Positions 42,204 to 52,531 of a stretch of DNA of 64,000 nucleotides are shown here, piece by piece. The notes below the pieces were generated by a model, which saw only the letters and a program-made list of their open reading frames with translations, was not told where the DNA came from and made no database searches. Every line of letters starts with the position of its first letter. The stretch's first letter is position 1. The position numbers were made by a program, and so were the translations under genes. Source of the DNA: Streptomyces liliiviolaceus (GTDB lineage Bacteria > Actinomycetota > Actinomycetes > Streptomycetales > Streptomycetaceae); contig NZ_JAGPYQ010000001.1 in NCBI RefSeq assembly GCF_018070025.1, positions 5,022,001 to 5,086,000 on the forward strand. Direction: 5' to 3'.

Positions 42204-42998
42204 GTGAGCACCGGGGCCCGCATCATGGCGACCGCACCCGCTACAGAAACGGCCACCATGACCGAAATGCACTACGCCCCTGCGGCGGTCAGTCTGACCA
42301 AGGTGCAGGCCGAGGCCCCGGGCCTCGTCAGCCTCTACAAGGCCGCGGGCGCCAGCCTGCGCACACATGGCCTTGAGGGAGTACGCGCCGCCGTGTACCT
42401 GGTCCTGGACCGGTCCGGATCGATGCGGCCCTACTACAAGGACGGCACCATGCAGCACTTCGGTGAACAGGTGCTGTCCTTGTCCGCCCACCTCGACGAC
42501 GACGGCACCGTGCCCGTCGTGTTCTTCTCCACGGACGTCGACGGATCCACCGACCTGCGCCTCGGCAACTACCCGGGCCGCATCGACAAGCTGCACGAGA
42601 ACCTCGGCCACATGGGGCGGACGAACTACCACTGGGCCATGGACGAGGTCATCGACCACTACCTCGCGTCCGACAGCACCGATCCCGCCCTGGTCATCTT
42701 CCAGACGGACGGCGGGCCCACCAGCAAGGCCGCTGCCGAACGCTATCTGTGCAAGGCCGCCCGCCTGCCCCTGTTCTGGCAGTTCGTCGGCTTCGGCGAC
42801 CCCGACGACAACGAGTTCGCCTTCCTGCACCGCCTCGACACCCTGGCCGCACCCGCCTGCCGCATCGTCGACAACGCGGGCTTCTTCCACGCCGGTCTCG
42901 ACCCCCGCACCCTGGACGACGGTCTGCTGTACGACCGGCTTCTGCAGGAGTTCCCGCACTGGCTGACAGCCGCGCGCACCGCCCGGGTCATCGCATAG
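42204..42998 (+). CDS. VWA domain protein (tellurium-resistance-associated type)
   Basis: The 264-residue protein has a von Willebrand A fold with a full metal-ion-dependent adhesion site: AAVYLVLDRSGSMRPYYKDG (DxSxS), a Thr/Ser region around FFSTDVDGSTD, and VIFQTDGGPTS. The stretch VSLTKVQAEAPGLVSLYKAAGASL before it is a known leader of VWA proteins linked to Ter/TerD loci. No Ter partner lies nearby. The start is uncertain among GTG 42204, ATG 42225 and ATG 42258; none has a clear Shine-Dalgarno. Confidence 0.82.
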   Translation: MSTGARIMATAPATETATMTEMHYAPAAVSLTKVQAEAPGLVSLYKAAGASLRTHGLEGVRAAVYLVLDRSGSMRPYYKDGTMQHFGEQVLSLSAHLDDDGTVPVVFFSTDVDGSTDLRLGNYPGRIDKLHENLGHMGRTNYHWAMDEVIDHYLASDSTDPALVIFQTDGGPTSKAAAERYLCKAARLPLFWQFVGFGDPDDNEFAFLHRLDTLAAPACRIVDNAGFFHAGLDPRTLDDGLLYDRLLQEFPHWLTAARTARVIA

Positions 42999-43007
42999 GC
43001 GAAGCGG

Positions 43008-43023
43008 CTCCTCGTCGGAGGAG
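43008..43023 (+). terminator. Short hairpin after the VWA gene
   Basis: CTCCTC (43008-43013) and GAGGAG (43018-43023) form a 6-bp stem with loop GTCG. It lies between two convergent genes, so it may serve both. Confidence 0.35.
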
Positions 43024-43049
43024 TCCGCGGGGAGCGGGCCGGTGGGTCG

Positions 43050-45435
<2,386 letters not shown>

Positions 45436-45709
45436 GCGTCGTGGCTCGATGCCGGTCGAACCGGTCAACTTACCGGGAGAATGAGCCGACTTGAGCCCTT
45501 CGGGCGGGGCTTCGTCCGCTTCGTACCTGTGCGCGGGGGCCGGGTCGTTACGATGACGGTGGTGGGGTCGGCTCCGGGATTCGTGTCTGGCGACGGTTGA
45601 GGCCCTGTCGGGCGGTCGGCCCGAACCCGGTACAGCTTCCTGCGCGGTACGGCCGCACACGATAGGCGGACGCAAGGCAACGTATCCCCCCGTGCACTTG
45701 GAGCTGTCC

Positions 45710-46966
45710 ATGCGCATCGACCGTTCGACGCTGTCGCTCGACCAGCCCGTGTCCTCGCTCGATCCGAACCGCGGAACCCACGAGGAGGCAGCCGAGTGGC
45801 TGCGGCACGGCCCCGTGGTGCCGGTGGCGCTGCCGGACGACGTCCGTGCCTGGGCGGCCATGTCGGCCGAGGCGGCCCAGACGGTACTGGACGCGCACCC
45901 CGACCTCTCCAGCGATCCGCGGCACTGGGGTGCGTACACACGCGGGGAGATACCCGCCGGATGGCCACTGCTCAACCTCATCGTCGGGGAGTCGATGCTC
46001 AATGCCGACGGGATGGACCACCGCAGGCTTCGCCGTCTGGTGAGTCACGCGTTCACTCCGCGCCGTATCGACGCGTTCGCACCCCGGATCCGTGAGATCA
46101 CCCGGGAGTTGCTGGACGACCTGGAGTCCGCGAAGCCGGGGGACGTGACCGATCTCAAGGAGGGTTTCGCCTATCCGCTCCCGCTGTTGATCATCTGCGA
46201 GCTGTTCGGTCTCACCGACCCCGATCAGCAGCGCCGATTACGCGGCCACTTCAGGACGATGCTGAGCGTCGAGGTGAGCGGCGCCGAGCGGCAGGCGGCC
46301 GCCGTCGGGCAGCGCAAGGTGCTGGCACGCCTGGTCGCCGACCGGCGCGAGGCTCCGCTCGGCGACCTGACCAGCGCGCTGATCGAGGCGTTGGACGACG
46401 AGGCCGGCAGGCTGACGGAGAAGGAACTGATCGACACCCTTGAGATCATCCTGCTGGCCGGCCACGAGACGACGGTCAACTCGCTGACCAGCACCGTCCA
46501 TGCCCTGCTCACCCATCCCGACCAGCTCCGCGCGCTGCTCGGCGGCGAGCTGGACTGGCCGGCCGCCGTGGAGGCGGGCCTGCACTGGAACGCCCCGCTG
46601 CGCAACCTGTTCATGCGGTACGCGCTGCGGGACACCGTCCTGCACGGAGTGACCGTGCGCCGCGGCGAGCCGATCGTCGTCGGCCTGGCCGCCGCCAACC
46701 GCGAACAGCGCGGAACGGTCCCGGCGCGCTTCGACATCCGCGACTCCCGCCTCTACGACCGCCAGCTGGCCTTCGGCGCGGGACCGCACTTCTGCCTGGG
46801 CGCGCCCCTGGCCCGCCTGGAGAGCGCGATCGGGCTCTCCCAGCTCTTCGCCCGGTTCCCCGCCATGCGGCTGGCCGTGCCCGAGTCGGAACTGGTGCCC
46901 GTCATCTCCACGGCGATCAACGGCCTCGACGCCCTTCCGGTCGTCCTGCGGCCGGCGTCCGTCTGA
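45710..46966 (+). CDS. Cytochrome P450 without the ExxR motif
   Basis: I start at the ATG at 45710, which has GGAG 7 nt upstream; a GTG at 45692 has none. The 418-residue protein has the I-helix LAGHETTVNSL and heme loop FGAGPHFCLGAPLAR, so heme binding is intact. The K-helix reads AAVEAGLHWNAP where other P450s have AAVEEALRWDAP; both residues of the near-invariant ExxR pair are changed, to Ala and His. Codon 177 (46238-46240) is TTA, the rare leucine codon whose tRNA, BldA, appears late in development. No redox partner or biosynthetic cluster is adjacent. The substrate is unknown. Confidence 0.9.
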   Translation: MRIDRSTLSLDQPVSSLDPNRGTHEEAAEWLRHGPVVPVALPDDVRAWAAMSAEAAQTVLDAHPDLSSDPRHWGAYTRGEIPAGWPLLNLIVGESMLNADGMDHRRLRRLVSHAFTPRRIDAFAPRIREITRELLDDLESAKPGDVTDLKEGFAYPLPLLIICELFGLTDPDQQRRLRGHFRTMLSVEVSGAERQAAAVGQRKVLARLVADRREAPLGDLTSALIEALDDEAGRLTEKELIDTLEIILLAGHETTVNSLTSTVHALLTHPDQLRALLGGELDWPAAVEAGLHWNAPLRNLFMRYALRDTVLHGVTVRRGEPIVVGLAAANREQRGTVPARFDIRDSRLYDRQLAFGAGPHFCLGAPLARLESAIGLSQLFARFPAMRLAVPESELVPVISTAINGLDALPVVLRPASV

Positions 46967-47045
46967 GGTTTCGGCGATCCCGCCGGGCGGCTGGGCCCCT
47001 TCGCTGAGGCGAGGGGCCAGATCGCGGTGAAATGACGGTGAGAAC

Positions 47046-47066
47046 GCGGTGAGTCGAGTTCACCGC
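47046..47066. terminator. Hairpin between the P450 gene and an FG-GAP gene
   Basis: GCGGTGA (47046-47052) and TCACCGC (47060-47066) form a perfect 7-bp stem with a 7-nt loop 80 bp after the P450 stop. It may end that transcript or be an operator for the next gene. Confidence 0.4.
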
Positions 47067-47161
47067 ACGGCCACCTTCGCACAACCCTTCGTACGCCTCA
47101 TGGGTCACAGCTCCGAAAGCCCTTACCCCTTGTTTCCCTTTCGGACTACGGGAGTTGCCCT

Positions 47162-48598
47162 GTGCGCGTACGTACCCTGGCCGCCACCGCCGCCGTTGTG
47201 GCACTCACCGCCACCGGTCTGGCCCTGCCGCTCGCCGGAAGCGCCGCGGCGGCGACGACTCCGCGGTTCGACTTCAACGGCGACGGATACGCGGACATCG
47301 CGGTCGGCATGCCCGACGCGACGGTGGACGGCAAGGCCAAGGCCGGCTACATCAGCGTGATCTATGGCGGCGCGGAGAGCCCGTACCAGTCCACCGGTGT
47401 CATCAGCCAGGCCGAGGCCGGCATCCCCGGCACGCCCGAGGCAGGTGACCGTTTCGGCTCCTCCCTGGCGCCCGTCGACGTGAACGGCGACGGCTTCTTC
47501 GAGCTCGTCGTCGGCGCGAGCGGGGAGTCACTCACCTCCGACCAGCTCAAGGACGAGGGCACCATCACTGTCCTGGAGAGCCTGCAGTGGCACCCCAAGG
47601 GGACCACCGTGGCCAGGGGCACGTCCGAGTACAGCAGCATCGGCCGCACCATCGCCACGGGCGACTACGACGGCGACGGCGACACCGACCTCGCGTTCGG
47701 CGAGAACGGCGAGGAGCACGGTGCGCTCCGGTTCCGCGCGGGCCCCCTCACCGCCGACCCGGTGACACCCACCACCCTGCGCCGCTACAGCATGGGCGGC
47801 GCCACCCGTGCCCTGGCCACCGGCGACTTCGACGGCGACGGCCGCGACGACCTCGCCGCCACCTGGCGGGGCACGGAGGACTCCAGCACCTTCATCACGC
47901 GCTGGGACGACCGGGCCGGGCCGGCCCAGTGGTACGCCGACGCCGACCGCGGCAGTGCGCTCGCCGCCGCCGACTTCGACCGGGACGGCACGGACGACCT
48001 CGCGATCGGCCTCGTACAGCCCAACCCCGAGTCGGAGAGCACCCATTGCGAGAACCGGCTCGGCGGTGCGGTGCTCCTGCTCAAGGGCTCGAAGAGCGCG
48101 GACTTCGGCTCCGCGTACGAGTGCGTCACCCAGTCGAGCCCGGAGGTCGGTGGCGCCGCCGAGGAGGGCGACGACTTCGGCGCCGCGCTGTCCGCGGGCG
48201 ACCTGAACGGCGACAGCCGTCCGGAACTGGTCGTCGGCGTGCCCGGTGAGGACGTGGGTACCGTGAAGGACGCGGGCGGATACGTCACGATGAACGGCAC
48301 GGAGCACGGCCTCCACGGAGGGCTGGCCCGCAGCCAGAGCACCCCGAACATGCCCGGCACGGCCGAGGCCGGCGACCGCTTCGGCGCCCAGCTGGCCGTC
48401 GGCGACTACAACCGCGACGGACTGTGGGACACCGCGGTGAGCGCCCCCGGGGAGAACGCGGGTGAGCCCAGGTCCGGTGGTGTCTGGTTCGCGCCGAGCA
48501 GCACGCAGGAGACCTACCCGCTGGGCAAGTCACTGACCCCCTACGGCTTCGCGCTGCCCTACGGGGCCATCAAGTACGGCGAGGTACTGGGGCTCTAG
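47162..48598 (+). CDS. Secreted FG-GAP repeat (integrin alpha-like) protein
   Basis: The 478-residue protein starts at GTG with GGGAG upstream. It has a classic signal peptide (LAATAAVVALTATGLALPLAGSAAAA) and no lipobox. About seven propeller blades follow, each with DxNGDG or DxDGDG calcium loops (DFNGDGYADIAVGMP, DVNGDGFFELVVGA, DYDGDGDTDLAF, DFDGDGRDDLAATW, DFDRDGTDDLAIG, DLNGDSRPELVVGVPGEDV). A FG-GAP motif FGAQLAVGDYNRDGLWDTAVSAPGE ends the set. It is like the alpha-integrin propeller and should be outside the cell, binding a ligand or cell-wall partner. A strong terminator follows. Confidence 0.87.
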   Translation: MRVRTLAATAAVVALTATGLALPLAGSAAAATTPRFDFNGDGYADIAVGMPDATVDGKAKAGYISVIYGGAESPYQSTGVISQAEAGIPGTPEAGDRFGSSLAPVDVNGDGFFELVVGASGESLTSDQLKDEGTITVLESLQWHPKGTTVARGTSEYSSIGRTIATGDYDGDGDTDLAFGENGEEHGALRFRAGPLTADPVTPTTLRRYSMGGATRALATGDFDGDGRDDLAATWRGTEDSSTFITRWDDRAGPAQWYADADRGSALAAADFDRDGTDDLAIGLVQPNPESESTHCENRLGGAVLLLKGSKSADFGSAYECVTQSSPEVGGAAEEGDDFGAALSAGDLNGDSRPELVVGVPGEDVGTVKDAGGYVTMNGTEHGLHGGLARSQSTPNMPGTAEAGDRFGAQLAVGDYNRDGLWDTAVSAPGENAGEPRSGGVWFAPSSTQETYPLGKSLTPYGFALPYGAIKYGEVLGL

Positions 48599-48621
48599 AC
48601 AGGCTCCGGGCAGTCGGACTG

Positions 48622-48661
48622 AGGCGGCCCCGCCCGGCGGGGAGGTGAAACGGGGCCGCCT
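48622..48661 (+). terminator. Strong terminator hairpin
   Basis: AGGCGGCCCCG (48622-48632) and CGGGGCCGCCT (48651-48661) form a perfect 11-bp stem 23 bp after the FG-GAP stop; the 18-nt loop contains a smaller G-rich element. Confidence 0.75.
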
Positions 48662-48837
48662 GCGAGAGCGCCGTGAGCTCTCCGGCCGTGCGGCGCTCGA
48701 TGCGACCGCCCGGGGTCCGGCGACGCCCTCTCACGGCGACTATCTCATCGGCCCGCATGCCTATGGCATATTCCAGCCATATGTTGGAGCGTGCCTCACC
48801 TGCCCGGCGACCTGCTGCGACCTGCACGGTCGCGATC

Positions 48838-49581
48838 TCAATAGATACTCAGGCCGTACACGGACAGCCACTCGACCACCGGCTGGTAGTAAGTGACCCC
48901 ACCTACGCTGCAGTTCCCGCTGCTGCCGACGATGACGCCGATCGCCGTGCCGCCCGAGAAGGCCGGACCTCCGGTGTCTCCCGGCTCGGAGCAGATGGAC
49001 GACCTGAACAGTCCGGACACCACTCCCCCGCCGTAGTTGACGGTGACATTGACCGCTTGGATGCTGCCGCAGCGGTAGCCGCCGACCCGCCCGACATGGC
49101 AGATCGACTGCCCGACCACGGGACTCGCCGCGCCCGTGATGTCGCGTGTACCGGCGCCGGCGCCCAGCGACACCTCACCCGGGTAGGAAGCGGTCGTGTT
49201 CGTGTACCGGACACTCGCGTAGTCGTTGCCCGGGAAGCTCACCCCCGCGGTGACACCGACGCTGACGGTCAGAGCGGCATCGGCGTACCAGGTGGTGGCG
49301 CCCTGAGCAAACCGACCCGAAACGAACGCGTACATGGTGGACCCGGAACGGGCGTTGAAGCCCACCGTGCAGCGGCTGACCGTGCTGTAGAGCGTGTCAC
49401 CCCCACGCACCACGACAGCCGCCTGCCGCTCCGCCCGCGCATCGGCGTGACCGACCGATCCGACGGCAACGGACCAACCGAAGAACAACGCCATCACGAC
49501 AAGGGCCCGGACGACGGCACGGGCAACGGCAACGGCACGAACAGCGCCTCGCGGACGCCTCACAGAACGCATGGCAATCAC
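48838..49581 (-). CDS. Streptogrisin-like secreted protein with a dead active site
   Basis: The 247-residue protein starts at a GTG with AGGGGG 5 nt upstream and has a long basic signal region. The mature part, from about VVVRGGDTLYSTVSRC, matches streptogrisin B along its full length, including SFPGNDYASVRYTNTT, NATVNYGGG-like VNVTVNYGGG and SSGNCSVGGVTYYQPV. Yet the catalytic His is Arg90 (FVSGRF for LTAGHC) and the catalytic Ser is Thr203 (GDTGGP for GDSGGP); only Asp120 is kept. The Cys that normally bonds Cys71 is Phe91. The prodomain is missing as well. It is probably an inactive relative, perhaps a binding protein or decoy. Confidence 0.85.
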   Translation of the reverse strand: MIAMRSVRRPRGAVRAVAVARAVVRALVVMALFFGWSVAVGSVGHADARAERQAAVVVRGGDTLYSTVSRCTVGFNARSGSTMYAFVSGRFAQGATTWYADAALTVSVGVTAGVSFPGNDYASVRYTNTTASYPGEVSLGAGAGTRDITGAASPVVGQSICHVGRVGGYRCGSIQAVNVTVNYGGGVVSGLFRSSICSEPGDTGGPAFSGGTAIGVIVGSSGNCSVGGVTYYQPVVEWLSVYGLSIY

Positions 49582-49658
49582 GACGACCCCCTACGGCATG
49601 TACGTGCCAGCATGTGACCCCGCGCACCACGATGACCAGGCTGAAAAACGCCAACAAC

Positions 49659-49686
49659 GGGACGCCGGAGACACTTTCGGCGTCCC
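49659..49686 (-). terminator. Terminator hairpin of the Tap/Tpg-like operon
   Basis: GGGACGCCG (49659-49667) and CGGCGTCCC (49678-49686) form a perfect 9-bp stem with a 10-nt loop, downstream of the leftward Tpg-like gene and before the streptogrisin-like gene. Confidence 0.6.
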
Positions 49687-49774
49687 GTCGGGCCAGGCGG
49701 CTGCTTTGGCGCTCAAGCGTTGCGCCTCGGCCGCGCCCGGCCCGGCTCGCCGACCTGACCACCCCTTCAAGGGT

Positions 49775-50347
49775 TCAGGCGGCGAAGCCGATGTTGGTGA
49801 CGTATTCGTACTGGCCCCACTGGGAGCCGAGGTCGATGACCTGGTCGACCCAGGCCTCGTCCAGCTGCCGGTCGTCGCCGGCCGTCCACGCGCTGACGAT
49901 CCGGTCCCAGTTGCGCACGTTGAGATGCCGCAGCTCCACCGCGCGCTGGCGCGGCCGGTCGACCTGGGACTGGTTGATCGGGTGGATCTCCACGCGGGTG
50001 CCGCGGCCGTCACGGTTGAGGCGGGCTGTGAGGTAGCGGGCGACGTTCTCGCGCCGCACCGTGCGGTAGGCCTGCTCGATGCGCTCCAGATTCTTCCGTG
50101 TCGGACTGCGGGTACCGGCCTGCCAGGCACGCAGGGTGCGGTCGGTGACCGTCAGGCCCGCTGCGCGGGCCGCCTGACGGGCGTGGGTGGTGCGGGTGAG
50201 GTAGTGGAGGCGGGCCTGCAGGCCGCGGCGGGCGGAGACGGGGGTGGCGATGTAGCCGGCCAGGTCGTCCAACTGGCGGGCGACGGCCTCGTGGCCCTTG
50301 AGGCCGCGAGCACCGTACTTACCGAATTCGATGTTCCGCTCAGGCAT
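49775..50347 (-). CDS. Tpg-like protein (telomere terminal-protein family) with HTH
   Basis: The 190-residue protein has a helix-turn-helix region in its middle third (RLHYLTRTTHARQAARAAGLTVTDRTLRAWQAGTRSPTRKNLERIEQAYRTVRRENVARYL). That stretch, and the later WDRIVSAWTAGDDRQLDEAWVDQVID, line up by eye in order and spacing with Tpg, the protein covalently bound to Streptomyces telomere ends. Overall similarity is modest, so the true role could be plasmid replication or regulation. It lies directly downstream of a Tap-like gene on the same strand, as tpg lies behind tap in Streptomyces. The acceptor residue for DNA cannot be named. Confidence 0.55.
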   Translation of the reverse strand: MPERNIEFGKYGARGLKGHEAVARQLDDLAGYIATPVSARRGLQARLHYLTRTTHARQAARAAGLTVTDRTLRAWQAGTRSPTRKNLERIEQAYRTVRRENVARYLTARLNRDGRGTRVEIHPINQSQVDRPRQRAVELRHLNVRNWDRIVSAWTAGDDRQLDEAWVDQVIDLGSQWGQYEYVTNIGFAA

Positions 50348-50449
50348 CGTCTCTTCCGGGTTCTCGGGTGTGGATCACTGTACGGGGGCTGTGAGCTCCC
50401 CTCTCCCGACCCGGCGGGGTAAGTGGACGCCAGGTCGGGGGGAACAGCG

Positions 50450-52024
50450 TCAGGAAGCGTCCGGCGAGGGCTCGGCGGCGGCACTGGGGTCGGTGCCGAC
50501 GGTGTAGGTGTCCTTGACCTTCACCTCGGCCACGCCGCGGCCTTCGGGGAAGACGGCCCGCCAGTCGCCGGTGACGTGGAGTTCGTCGGTACCCATCGCA
50601 CGGACGACCATCAGGCCTTCGTCGTAGGCGCGGTGGGCTTTCCACCACAGGTTCGCGAAGGCCTGGGCGCGGATGAGGTGCATCCAGTCGGTGCGGTAGA
50701 GCTCGCGGTTGTAGTTCGACTCCCCCAGGGTGGAGACGAACTTGGAGTACATGGCCTTCACGTACTCCAGCGTCACCTGGTCGTCGTCGGAGATCGCCCG
50801 GTCCCGGGCGTCCTTCAGCGCGATGCGGAACTTCTCCAATAGCCCCTCGGTCGCCCCGGACGTCCACGACTCGTGGATCTCGGGCGGGTCGCACATCCCG
50901 TACTTCGGCCCGGACAGGCGCAGCAGGAGGCGCAGGGTGGGTTCGGTGACCCACAGGGGGCCGGGTTCGTCACGGTTGCCGATCGGGTTGGGCAGGTAGG
51001 GGTCGTGCTCCCAGGCGGGTGGGGTGATCAGGTGCAGGCCGGCGCGGCGGCGGTCGTGGTGATTGCCGGTGGAGTGTTCCAGCTGACCGAGCGGCAGGTG
51101 GGTCTTGAGGGCGGACAGGTAGGCGCCGTTGACGTCCAGCGCGGTGATCTCGTGCACGCCCGCGGGCAGTTCGGGACGGCTCCACTTGGGGCGGGCCTCC
51201 CACACCTGGTCGGCGCCGCGTGCCGTCTGCTTGCGCAGGATGTCCGGCAGCCACGGATGCGCGACGACGTCGTAACGCCCGCCCTTGCGGGTGTCGTCCA
51301 GCAGCGCCATCGCATCCGGGATCGCCCGCTTGATCAGAGCGGCGGTCGCCGCCTCGACATCCCCGGCGTGTTCGGCGAGCGCGGCCGCCACCGCAGCGCC
51401 GATCCGGTCCGGGGCGTCGGCGGCCTGCAGACGGCGGCCGACCGGGACGACCTTCACGCCGGACGCCGCGGGGCGCGACTTCCTGGCGGGCGCCGGCTGC
51501 CGCGGTGCAGTGCGAGGCGCGGGCTTCTCTGCCTGCGCGGGCACGGACGCAGGTGCGGCCGGGGCACACTCGGCGGGGTCCAGGTGCTGGGGGAACCCTT
51601 CGACCTGATGGCGGGCCGGCTGCCCGCACAGTACGCACGGCTGCGCGACAGCCAGCACGTCGCCGCCGCCGTCATCGTCGTGCGACTCCGGGGTCTGACC
51701 AGCTTGCGCCGAGTCAGGTTCCGTCGGCTCGTCGTCGCCGGGCTCCGCGTCGGTCGCGGCCGCGGTGTTCTCGGTGACGGCCTCCAGCTTGGTGCGGGCG
51801 CCCTCAAGGAAGTACGCGTATTTCTCCCGCACCTCCCCGCTCGGGTCCCGCCCGGACTCCCAGCCGCCCACCGTGGAGGGGCCGACCCCCAGAGCCTGTG
51901 CGAGCTGTGCGCGCGAGAGGTGCAGGCCCTCGCGCAGCCGGCGCCGTTCCTCGGCCGACGGCAGCGGAGTCCGCTCCGACGACGCGGTTGCGAGCAGGGC
52001 GTCGATCGCCTCGAAGTCCGCCAT
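50450..52024 (-). CDS. Tap-like protein (telomere-associated protein family)
   Basis: The 524-residue protein starts at an ATG sharing one base with the previous stop. It has an N-terminal XRE helix-turn-helix (RRRLREGLHLSRAQLAQALGVGPSTVGGWESGRD), then a long Ala/Pro-rich linker with a CxxC (VLCGQPARH). A C-terminal region follows with ITALDVNGAYLSAL, DPYLPNP and GPLWVTEPTLRLLLRL, in the same order as in Tap, which binds telomere overhangs and recruits Tpg. The DxNxAY block resembles motif A of family B polymerases. It is shorter than the roughly 740 residues of Tap. Function is inferred from this layout and from the Tpg-like neighbour. Confidence 0.65.
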   Translation of the reverse strand: MADFEAIDALLATASSERTPLPSAEERRRLREGLHLSRAQLAQALGVGPSTVGGWESGRDPSGEVREKYAYFLEGARTKLEAVTENTAAATDAEPGDDEPTEPDSAQAGQTPESHDDDGGGDVLAVAQPCVLCGQPARHQVEGFPQHLDPAECAPAAPASVPAQAEKPAPRTAPRQPAPARKSRPAASGVKVVPVGRRLQAADAPDRIGAAVAAALAEHAGDVEAATAALIKRAIPDAMALLDDTRKGGRYDVVAHPWLPDILRKQTARGADQVWEARPKWSRPELPAGVHEITALDVNGAYLSALKTHLPLGQLEHSTGNHHDRRRAGLHLITPPAWEHDPYLPNPIGNRDEPGPLWVTEPTLRLLLRLSGPKYGMCDPPEIHESWTSGATEGLLEKFRIALKDARDRAISDDDQVTLEYVKAMYSKFVSTLGESNYNRELYRTDWMHLIRAQAFANLWWKAHRAYDEGLMVVRAMGTDELHVTGDWRAVFPEGRGVAEVKVKDTYTVGTDPSAAAEPSPDAS

Positions 52025-52332
52025 CAGATCGTCCCGTCCACGGCCGCAGGGCGAACACCGGAAGCCGGGCGGCCAGGCATACGGCGGCGCCCCGGAGGCA
52101 GGGCCTCGACGGCCCGGGTCGGACCGGCCAGAAGGTCGTACGCGGTGATGCCGTAGTGCGCCGCCACCGCCTCGCAGTCGGCCAGGCTCCACGCAGCAGC
52201 CCCCGACTGACGACGGCTCACCTGCGCCTGACTCACCCCCAGCGCGGCGGCGAGCTCGGTCTGCGACTCACCGGCCGCATGAAGGAGCGCGGCAACGGCC
52301 GATCGCATCCGCTCCTCAAGGCTCATACTCAC
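52024..52332 (-). CDS. XRE family regulator heading the Tap/Tpg-like operon
   Basis: The 102-residue protein starts at a GTG with AAGG 7 nt upstream. Its helix-turn-helix is VAALLHAAGESQTELAAALGVSQAQVSRRQSGAAAWSLADCEAVAAHYGITAYDLLAGP (residues about 13-70); the tail is basic and Pro-rich. It overlaps the Tap-like gene by one base, so it is co-translated, and may regulate the operon through the TTAC-N3-GTAA site just upstream of its start. Confidence 0.8.
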   Translation of the reverse strand: MSMSLEERMRSAVAALLHAAGESQTELAAALGVSQAQVSRRQSGAAAWSLADCEAVAAHYGITAYDLLAGPTRAVEALPPGRRRMPGRPASGVRPAAVDGTI

Positions 52333-52341
52333 GCCGACACC

Positions 52342-52352
52342 TTACCACGTAA
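52342..52352. promoter_or_regulatory. Candidate operator upstream of the Tap/Tpg-like operon
   Basis: TTAC-CAC-GTAA is a short perfect dyad 10 bp before the GTG of the XRE gene, with a second GTAA half-site at about 52369-52372. It is in the divergent gap to the NUDIX gene. Support is weak because the arms are only four bases. Confidence 0.3.
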
Positions 52353-52531
52353 AGCCCACCAATCATTCGTAATCTGCATGATGAATGCGTGAAAGTACGC
52401 CGATCGGGTACGTGGATCGGGTCCGAGGTAAGTTCAGCTTTTCTGTCTCGTACCGTCAGACCTGCCGACGAGAAGAACAACAGGGAACGCGCCGTCCTGG
52501 GGACGGGCATGGGGCTGTACCGTTCCCACCG

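Noticed and set aside
42204..42998. A tellurium-resistance operon
   Set aside because: Only the VWA protein is present; no TerD, TerC or related genes are adjacent.
45478..45600. A 39-codon ORF ahead of the P450 gene starting MSRLEPFG
   Set aside because: Good-looking GGGAG is only 1 nt from the ATG and no family is recognised; could be a leader peptide but cannot be supported.
45710..46966. P450 as part of a conservon (cvn) operon
   Set aside because: The lack of ExxR recalls CYP157, which often sits in conservons, but no histidine-kinase-like, roadblock, DUF742 or GTPase gene is adjacent.
45710..49581. Secondary-metabolite gene cluster around the P450
   Set aside because: No polyketide synthase, NRPS, terpene synthase or other core biosynthetic gene lies in the window; the P450, FG-GAP and protease-like genes look unrelated.
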